Source: an uncultured Clostridium sp.
GTDB taxonomy: Bacteria; Bacillota; Clostridia; Clostridiales; Clostridiaceae
Direction of reading: 5' to 3'
Length of the DNA: 19,780 nucleotides
Assembly (NCBI GenBank): GCA_900547475.1
Contig: URGW01000049.1
Span: 1 to 19,780, forward strand
Of this stretch, positions 15,239 to 19,780 are shown in pieces; position 1 is the stretch's first letter; every line of letters starts with the position of its first letter. The notes under the pieces were generated by a model, which saw nothing but the letters and a program-made list of their open reading frames with translations, did no database searches and was not told where the DNA came from. The position numbers and the translations under genes were made by a program.

Positions 15239-15580
15239 CTAATTTATTTTAGTAAAATTTAATTCTAATTCTCCATCGGTTATTAATATAATAGTATTCT
15301 TGTTTGTTATTGTACCAGCATTACATTTTCTATTACAGTTTATATTTTTATAAACTATATCCGCATTTTCATCCAATACAATAATTGCTGAATCACTATC
15401 TTTATTAAGAAATTGGTATTGCAAATTATATTCTCCTTTATCGCTTTTATCTAATTTATAAATTCCTTCCTTATAAACATTGTTAATAGGATTAATAGGA
15501 GTATTTGCATATACATTGTTTGTAGTAAAAATAATGGCTGTTATTATTAATACTGCTATATAGATTGATTTCTTTCTCAT
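15239..15580 (-). CDS. Small secreted hypothetical protein with signal peptide
   Basis: Not recognised. The 113-residue product begins with a clear Sec signal peptide: MRKKS, a hydrophobic stretch (residues 6-18), then VYA|N with probable cleavage after Ala25. That leaves a mature protein of about 88 residues. The mature part is polar and probably beta-rich (EGIYKLDKS, EYNLQYQFL, AIIVLDENADIVY, TIILITDGELELNF) and holds two cysteines, Cys82 and Cys86, in NINCNRKCNAG, which could form a disulfide once exported. No lipobox or cell-wall anchor is seen, so it should be released or loosely surface-associated. The ATG at 15578-15580 has GAGGTG at good spacing; an in-frame GTG three codons earlier lies inside that site. 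Confidence 0.72.
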   Translation of the reverse strand: MRKKSIYIAVLIITAIIFTTNNVYANTPINPINNVYKEGIYKLDKSDKGEYNLQYQFLNKDSDSAIIVLDENADIVYKNINCNRKCNAGTITNKNTIILITDGELELNFTKIN

Positions 15581-15699
15581 TCTATTCACCTCATAAATAT
15601 TATTTACTACATTTAATATTTAAATACCGTATTATTAAATTTTCAAAAACCATTTAGCTCACATTAGTTTAAAATAGAATCTAACTGCTAAATTACAAT

Positions 15700-16164
15700 C
15701 TATAATGGAATATTAATAAATTTCAATTCTTTTTCAGCTTCTAATTTAGATTCATAAAATATAACTTCATCGTACGATTTAAGATTATTTTTCCAATTTT
15801 TAGCTCTTTCTAAAAACTCTTTCCCACTTTTTGCAATTAGAAAACACTCCTTGTTTTTATTAATATAGCATATTGGTAAATCACTTTGTAAATCTGTAAA
15901 TGAACCAATAGTTCCAATTAAACCACCTTCGCTATCTGTTGCAAAAATATCTACTTGAGGAACTGTATAGAATGATAATTTAGGAATATTATCATTGAAA
16001 ATAAAATGTATATCATACTCATCAGCATATTGTTGATAACTTTCATTTTTATCATTTGGATTCATATGATAAACAGTGCTACCTGATGTAATAACTTCCG
16101 TATCTTTTATACATATAGCTTGACAATTTTCTCTTTTTGTTACATCTAAATATACTTTATTCAT
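15700..16164 (-). CDS. Hypothetical soluble protein (154 residues)
   Basis: Family not recognised with confidence. The product is acidic to neutral, without signal peptide or membrane segment, so it is probably cytoplasmic. Notable stretches are SGSTVYHMNPNDKNE, VPQVDIFATDSEGGLIGTIG, DLPICYINKNKECFLIA and a charged helical C-terminus (EFLERAKNWKNNLKSYDEV). The IFATDSEGG...CYINKN...FLIAKSGKEFLE pattern loosely recalls SUKH/SMI1-like immunity proteins, but this is only an impression. The ATG at 16162-16164 has GGAGG 4-5 bases upstream; the frame remains open 11 codons further up with no better start. It is 82 bases downstream of the membrane-protein gene at 16246 and may be cotranscribed with it. 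Confidence 0.68.
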   Translation of the reverse strand: MNKVYLDVTKRENCQAICIKDTEVITSGSTVYHMNPNDKNESYQQYADEYDIHFIFNDNIPKLSFYTVPQVDIFATDSEGGLIGTIGSFTDLQSDLPICYINKNKECFLIAKSGKEFLERAKNWKNNLKSYDEVIFYESKLEAEKELKFINIPL

Positions 16165-16245
16165 TTTTCCTCCATAATTTCTTAATAATTTCACCAAAAA
16201 ATTGCTTATTTATTACTATTGTTATAACTTAATCATTAAGTCTTA

Positions 16246-17130
16246 TTATTTATTCCTTATAACATATAATAACTTATCTACATATATATTATCCATTTGT
16301 ACATACTCTAAGCCTTTTTCACTAGAACTCTTTTTAGCTCCACTATTCATAATATATTTATCTATATCAACATATTCTTGCCATGTATCATTGATATACT
16401 TATCTGAAGGCTGAGTAATAGATGGATGGTTCAATTTTATTGTTTTACCATTTTTCAATTGAATATTATAAAAGAACTCACCTTTATTCCTTCCTTTATT
16501 AACAAAACCTGTATTTACATACTCTACATCACTAAAACTATATTTATTGCCTTTTAAGTTGTAAAAGCTATAATCATAAATACCATCTTTTGTAACTACA
16601 ACTACACTAGTTAATATTATGTATATAAGTAAAATTATTACTAATATATAAATCTTTCCTAATTGAAATAACCTCTTGTTAATAGTAATAGTTTTTTCTT
16701 TTCTTGAAAATAAAATACTAATCCTAGTTCCAACCATTATCATTATTACAAACATCAAATATGAATATGGTGATTTTATAAGATAGGTTAGATATTCTCC
16801 TTTTATAAATAGTTTTTCTTGAATAAATAAAATTCCTAAATAAAATACTGAAAATAATATTACTATTACTGCTATTAATAAAATGTAAAATATAAATGAG
16901 ACCATATGCCTTAACAAATCTACTATAACATTATATTTAGAATTGTACACTTTTAAATAATTTTTAAGATTATATAACATTAAAGTAATTCCAAGAATAA
17001 CAAACACTATATTTAATACTATAGTTTTATAATTTTTATCATATACATTTATAAATAGCCATAATATAGGTCCAAACGCTATAAATATGGAGGAAAACAA
17101 TCCATATTTAATATTTTTTTCATCTTTCAT
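16246..17130 (-). CDS. Hypothetical multi-pass membrane protein with C-terminal soluble domain
   Basis: Not recognised. The 294-residue product has about five membrane helices (near 10-28, 35-53, 72-100, 115-135 and 155-178) followed by a soluble C-terminal part of roughly 115 residues. That part begins VVVVTKDGIYDYSFYNLKG and contains YSFSDVEYV and FFYNIQLKNGKTIKLNHPS, a run of short beta strands like the PH-like domains seen in some small Firmicute membrane proteins; this is a resemblance by eye. The ATG has AAGGAGAG at proper spacing. The order minus-strand membrane protein then soluble 154-residue protein suggests a two-gene unit. No toxin, transporter or enzyme signature was seen. Confidence 0.7.
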   Translation of the reverse strand: MKDEKNIKYGLFSSIFIAFGPILWLFINVYDKNYKTIVLNIVFVILGITLMLYNLKNYLKVYNSKYNVIVDLLRHMVSFIFYILLIAVIVILFSVFYLGILFIQEKLFIKGEYLTYLIKSPYSYLMFVIMIMVGTRISILFSRKEKTITINKRLFQLGKIYILVIILLIYIILTSVVVVTKDGIYDYSFYNLKGNKYSFSDVEYVNTGFVNKGRNKGEFFYNIQLKNGKTIKLNHPSITQPSDKYINDTWQEYVDIDKYIMNSGAKKSSSEKGLEYVQMDNIYVDKLLYVIRNK

Positions 17131-17157
17131 GTGTATCTCTCCTTAAAATTAAATAAT

Positions 17158-17384
17158 TTATCTGCTAAATATAAATATTTTATATGATAAAATTATATTA
17201 TTTATATATAACAACATCAATATTATATATGTTTCATCACCTCTTCTAGTTGCCTTGTAAACACAGAGTCTTACTTCATATCTCTTTAGTTCTTTGATGT
17301 ATATTTTCTCTATTGAGTATGTGTACTCTCCTTATCCAACTTTACCTTGAGTAATTGATTTTCTTTATAAATCTTCTTCATCAT
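17158..17384 (-). pseudogene. Frameshifted small gene
   Basis: On the minus strand GGGAG precedes ATGATG (17379-17384), which opens MMKKIYKENQLLKVKLDKE and then stops at 17310. In another frame the same region immediately continues as EYTYSIEKIYIKELKRYEV, then RLCVYKATRRGDETYI, open to 17158. The first frame loses its coding look exactly where the second begins, near 17333, and the second frame has a stop just before that point. This is the pattern of a one-base loss (or two-base gain) in a small gene of roughly 55-75 codons. The family is not recognised. A sequencing error or two unrelated short frames cannot be excluded. Confidence 0.45.
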
Positions 17385-17404
17385 CAATTCTCCCTAAAAT
17401 ATAA

Positions 17405-17441
17405 AAACTTCTATATGCAATCTAATTACACATAGAAGTTT
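17405..17441 (-). terminator. Terminator after the 94-residue membrane protein
   Basis: AAACTTCTATATG (17405-17417) pairs with CACATAGAAGTTT (17429-17441) with one mismatched position, and on the minus strand is followed by TTATATTTT. It lies about 105 bases past the stop of the gene at 17546 and directly before the frameshifted small gene. Confidence 0.65.
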
Positions 17442-17545
17442 CTTTTAAATAATGTCTTTATTCAATATATTATTCTTAACTATAATATATATTTATATTT
17501 TAGATTCATTTCGTGATAATTTAAGAATACGGTATTATAAAAAAA

Positions 17546-17830
17546 TTATTCTTTATTTTTTAGTTCTAAAAGTATAGGGGTTATATTGAGTGTAATAGAT
17601 ATAATCGTCAAAATCCATAACCATATTTTCATTGTAGGTACTACATCTAATAAAGCCGACCAATCTTCCGCTTTTACCCATCCTGATACAAGACTATATT
17701 CTGAACAAAGTGTTAGTGATGTAAACGATAACCCTATTGCCATAGCAAGTTTATAATCCTTTCCTGATTTATACATATAAAGATTTATAAAAGTTGCAGC
17801 TATAGCAATAACACCTAATATTATCCACAT
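17546..17830 (-). CDS. Small hypothetical membrane protein, three transmembrane segments
   Basis: Not recognised. The 94-residue product has membrane helices at about 1-19 (MWIILGVIAIAATFINLYMY), 28-48 and 65-88, the first without a cleavage site. A short polar loop (SGWVKAEDWSALLDVVPTMK) joins helices 2 and 3, and the tail ends in ELKNKE. The ATG has GGGGG 7 bases upstream. It appears monocistronic, with its own promoter and a terminator downstream. The size and topology fit small integral proteins common in clostridia with no assigned function. Confidence 0.72.
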   Translation of the reverse strand: MWIILGVIAIAATFINLYMYKSGKDYKLAMAIGLSFTSLTLCSEYSLVSGWVKAEDWSALLDVVPTMKIWLWILTIISITLNITPILLELKNKE

Positions 17831-17897
17831 ATCTATACCCCCTTTATATTTTTATTTATGTTGTGTAATAAAACAATTATTCATTACTTCACATCTT

Positions 17898-17926
17898 ATT
17901 GTACCATATTATTTCATTTTAAACAA
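17898..17926 (-). promoter_or_regulatory. Promoter of the 94-residue membrane protein gene
   Basis: On the minus strand TTGTTT (17921-17926), 17 bases, then TGG followed by TACAAT (17898-17903), an extended -10. It is about 67 bases upstream of the start codon. Confidence 0.55.
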
Positions 17927-17990
17927 ATATATCAAGTTATTATTTTACAATAATTCATTATATTTATAATATTTATTCTTATATTGTAAA

Positions 17991-18100
17991 TAAAAGGAGC
18001 TGTCGCACCAAAAGATATTACCACAATATATAGTTGTTTAATACAATGATATCTACTATATATTGTAGTTAAATTCCTTTGTACGACAGCCCCCTCTTAA
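17991..18100. mobile_element. MITE-like palindromic element, copy B
   Basis: A roughly 110-base imperfect palindrome. The left end TAAAAGGAGCTGTCGCACC is the inverse of the right end, whose inverse reads TAAGAGGGGGCTGTCGTAC. Internally ACAATATATAG (18023-18033) pairs perfectly with CTATATATTGT (18056-18066). It matches copy A at 8107-8213 in ends, internal block and length, while the bases between differ. It carries no ORF and lies in a 449-base gap without an intact gene. Confidence 0.6.
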
Positions 18101-18151
18101 TCTCTTATAACCATATTTTCATTTACAATTTCAGTAAAAACCTTACTTATT

Positions 18152-18175
18152 TATGGTACGGTTCACCGTACCATA
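18152..18175. repeat. Perfect 11-bp dyad GGTACGGT-TC-ACCGTACC
   Basis: TATGGTACGGT (18152-18162) and ACCGTACCATA (18165-18175) are exact inverses around 2 bases, an unusually GC-rich island in this AT-rich gap. A degenerate version lies at 18861-18877. The short spacer favours a protein-binding site or a mobile-element end over a transcribed hairpin. Confidence 0.7.
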
Positions 18176-18258
18176 GGTAAAAAATTATAGACTTTCCCAT
18201 ATACAATATAATTAATAATATTTCAAATTCAAGTTTTAATAATATTTTTTTATAAAAA

Positions 18259-18282
18259 TAGGATAAGTTTTCACCTATCCTA
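18259..18282 (-). terminator. Terminator overlapping the end of the Rpn remnant
   Basis: TAGGATA (18259-18265) pairs with TATCCTA (18276-18282) around a 10-base loop. On the minus strand it is followed by TTTTTATA. The stop codon of the Rpn remnant lies inside the stem. Confidence 0.7.
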
Positions 18283-18711
18283 ACAATTCTTATCTCTTAA
18301 ATCTTTAATTTCTTTTATATCTAACCCTGTCTTTATAGCTATTGTTTCATTATCTAAAACATCTAATAAGTTTTTCGCTATTTCTATTGCTTTATCATGT
18401 TTACCTCTTGCTTCTGCAGTACTTATCATATTAGCCCTTTCATGAAGTGACCTTTCTCTCTCGTAATAAATCCTCATAGTTTCTTCATCACTACTTAGGT
18501 ATTCGATTTTCTTTTCAGCTTTTCCAATTACTGCATCCAAACTAATCAACTCCTTCAATGTAGTTTCAGATATATCCTTTTCTAAAAACATTAGCCATCT
18601 CTCTATATCATTTTCTCTATAATCCTTATCTTTTTTCTTTCTAAACTTAGGTAGTTCTAAAAATATAATTACCTCGTACTTCTCATCTTTAGTTAAATTG
18701 TTATCATATAT
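18280..18711 (-). pseudogene. Rpn family (PD-(D/E)XK nuclease / putative transposase) C-terminal remnant
   Basis: The minus-strand frame is open from 18711 to a TAG at 18280-18282, about 143 codons. It reads first NNLTKDEKYEVIIFLELPKF, then ENDIERWLMFLEKD and KKIEYLSSDEETMRIYYERE, ending near EIAKNLLDVLDNETIAIKTG. These are the order and spacing of the C-terminal half of Rpn/PDDEXK_2 proteins, which are usually near 290-300 residues. The N-terminal nuclease domain is missing: a TAA closes the frame at 18712-18714 and nothing recognisable lies upstream. An internal ATG at 18589-18591 would give only 103 residues, starting mid-domain and without an obvious ribosome site. The remnant ends in a terminator. 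Full members promote RecA-independent recombination in E. coli; this copy should be inactive. Confidence 0.75.
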
Positions 18712-18920
18712 TTACTTTATTATAACATTAACTGAAAATTTATTTAATAGTAACTTGATTTTAATTACTTAAACTATAGATATCTTTTACAAGCTTAAAA
18801 GTTCTTTTAGAATTAAATACTAATTATTAATATTTTTTCTAATAATTTTGGTTCTTAATAGGTACGTTCTCCGTATCAGTAATAAGTGAGATTTTTTAAC
18901 TATGTATACAAACTGGAATT
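18712..18920. other. Gene-free gap upstream of the Rpn remnant
   Basis: About 210 bases with no convincing gene. It holds a degenerate GGTACG dyad (18861-18877) and a short minus-strand frame reading NSKRTFKLVKDIYSLS (about 18768-18830), which has no start and may be debris. The lost N-terminal half of the Rpn gene is not recognisable here. Confidence 0.5.
18861..18877. repeat. Degenerate GGTACG dyad, second copy
   Basis: GGTACGTTCTCCGTATC matches the perfect dyad at 18154-18173 at 15 of 18 aligned positions with one gap. The two copies bracket the Rpn remnant about 700 bases apart. Confidence 0.45.
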
Positions 18921-19382
18921 TTATAATTTCAAATTTTCAAAATACCGTTTTTTGTCTATGATAAGTTGCTGTTTTGTTTCAACAATTTCAAATCCCTGTG
19001 ATTTATAACAATTCACAGCCCTTTTGTTCCAAGTCCTAACCTCTAATATAACAGGTTTATTAGGAAACCTATTTTGACTTTCAATTAAAGCCATCTTTGT
19101 TATTACTTTTCCTATTCCCTTACTACAGTAGTTAGGTTTTATGCCAATTCCAAAGAATACTGTATCTCCTTCATCCAATAAATTTACAAATCCGACTAGC
19201 TCTCCATCTTCATTTATATAACCTATGTATCTTTCTCTTTTTACATTGTCAGTCAATGAATAGTTTTCTTGAATCATTTTATCCCATGATGGTAGATTGT
19301 AAATTGAATACTCTCCAGTATATTTCCAATTTGAAATCTCCTTTACTTGTTCTTCCGAAAGTTTGTGTGCTGTTAATTTCAT
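18921..19382 (-). CDS. GNAT family N-acetyltransferase
   Basis: Single-domain acetyl-CoA-dependent acyltransferase of 153 residues. Motif A is visible as GIGIKPNYCSKGIGKVITKMAL (residues about 77-98), with the R/Q-x-x-G-x-G/A pyrophosphate loop here as CSKGIG. Motif B follows as ILEVRTWNKRAVNCYKSQGFEIVE (about 112-135), where the NKRA..CYKSQGF pattern is typical of acetylation of small molecules or protein N-termini. The preceding GYINEDGELVGFVNLL is the usual strand pair before motif A. The substrate is not predictable. The ATG has GGTGGA 7-8 bases upstream. It stands alone, divergent from the plus-strand gene at the window end. Confidence 0.88.
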   Translation of the reverse strand: MKLTAHKLSEEQVKEISNWKYTGEYSIYNLPSWDKMIQENYSLTDNVKRERYIGYINEDGELVGFVNLLDEGDTVFFGIGIKPNYCSKGIGKVITKMALIESQNRFPNKPVILEVRTWNKRAVNCYKSQGFEIVETKQQLIIDKKRYFENLKL

Positions 19383-19525
19383 TGATATTCCACCAACTTA
19401 ATTAAAAATTCTCGAAATTAATTTATTATTTTTTCTTAGGATTGATTATCTAGTAATAAAAAATTATGATCTTTTGCTTTACTAATTTAACAAAAAAATT
19501 TTTTAAATTTATATTTCCTTAACAT

Positions 19526-19551
19526 TTCAATGGTAAAATTTAATTATTGAA
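19526..19551 (+). promoter_or_regulatory. Extended -10 promoter inside an inverted repeat
   Basis: TGGTAAAAT (19531-19539, TGN plus TAAAAT) sits inside the inverted repeat TTCAAT (19526-19531) / ATTGAA (19546-19551). It is about 77 bases upstream of the partial gene at 19616. The dyad around the -10 could be an operator; it could also be chance in AT-rich DNA. Confidence 0.4.
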
Positions 19552-19615
19552 TGAAATATACCAAATGAGGTTAAAAAACTATATATCTAGTGGTATAGAA
19601 AGGTAGGGTTAAGTT

Positions 19616-19780
19616 ATGGGGAAGCAGTTAGATTTATTACATAAGCTTATGTTAGATAAAGAAATTAACAGAAAAGAAAGAGAGATGCTTATTGCATTAA
19701 AGTCATTTGATTTTGAAGATAGTAATATTATTTCTGTAGGATTACAGACTTTATTAGATTATTTTTGCATTAAGAATAAG
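19616..19780 (+). CDS. Partial gene, unidentified, cut by the window end
   Basis: The plus-strand frame opens at ATG 19616 with AGGTAGGG about 7-8 bases upstream and is still open at the window edge after 55 codons. It begins MGKQLDLLHKLMLDKEINRK and reads through ALKSFDFEDSNIISVGLQTL. This is a charged, helical segment without membrane character; it could be the start of a regulator, but no family is recognised from this fragment. It is the only plus-strand gene in the right-hand 16 kb, divergent from the GNAT gene. Confidence 0.7.
   Translation, partial: MGKQLDLLHKLMLDKEINRKEREMLIALKSFDFEDSNIISVGLQTLLDYFCIKNK

Noticed and set aside
16227..16241. ACTTAA-TCA-TTAAGT mini hairpin as terminator of the 294-residue protein gene
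   Set aside because: Only 6 A/T-rich base pairs and no T-run; expected by chance at this base composition.
16202..16414. 70-codon plus-strand open frame
   Set aside because: Overlaps the minus-strand membrane protein; it is made of Tyr/Leu/Ser-rich shadow codons.
18280..18591. Intact 103-residue gene
   Set aside because: The coding signal continues upstream of its ATG, and the match is only to the C-terminal half of Rpn proteins, so it is better called a remnant.
1..19780. CRISPR array, tRNA, rRNA or replication origin
   Set aside because: No regularly spaced direct repeats, cloverleaf folds, ribosomal RNA blocks or iteron/DnaA-box clusters were seen on reading either strand.

Overview
The window is low-GC, AT-rich DNA with long stacks of minus-strand genes, strong Shine-Dalgarno sites (GGAGG type) and frequent TTG/GTG starts. 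Together with the gene content (beta-glucoside PTS, anaerobic glycerol-3-phosphate dehydrogenase with a DUF1667 partner, patatin-like lipase), this points to an anaerobic Firmicute, most likely a Clostridium of the C. perfringens kind. The species is inferred from style and gene content, not proven. No rRNA, tRNA or CRISPR array was seen.

Layout. 1-620: a TPP riboswitch with its own promoter and a terminator, controlling thiS (minus). 640-2400: a nucleoside deaminase and a patatin-like lipase (minus). 2540-3385: yaaA (plus) with a strong bidirectional terminator. 3438-8076: a beta-glucoside operon read licT-bglP-bglA (minus). Two LicT-binding RAT/terminator switches sit ahead of licT and ahead of bglP, so licT regulates itself and the transporter. 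8107-8213: a palindromic MITE-like element. 8222-14456: the glycerol regulon, all minus, glpF-glpP-glpK then glpA-FAD oxidoreductase-DUF1667. Each half has its own promoter and a leader terminator of the kind controlled by the GlpP antiterminator, which is encoded inside the cluster. 14500-17930: poorly characterised small membrane and secreted proteins, plus a probable frameshifted small gene. 17991-18100: a second copy of the MITE-like element. 18150-18880: a decayed Rpn/PD-(D/E)XK nuclease-family gene (C-terminal part only) bracketed by two related GGTACG dyads. 18921-19382: a GNAT acetyltransferase (minus). 19526-end: promoter and first 55 codons of an unidentified plus-strand gene.

How it works together. 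Beta-glucosides are imported and phosphorylated by BglP and cleaved by BglA; LicT senses PTS phosphorylation and opens the RAT-gated terminators. Glycerol enters through GlpF, is phosphorylated by GlpK, and glycerol-3-phosphate is oxidised by GlpA with its FAD/NAD and Cys-rich partners; GlpP is expected to open the two glp leaders. The metabolic half is thus controlled largely by conditional termination (one riboswitch, two RATs, two GlpP-type leaders), while the right third is an accessory zone with decaying genes and small repeats.

Several genes have a possible upstream start codon lying inside their own Shine-Dalgarno sequence. In those cases I moved the start to the properly spaced downstream codon and say so in the entry.
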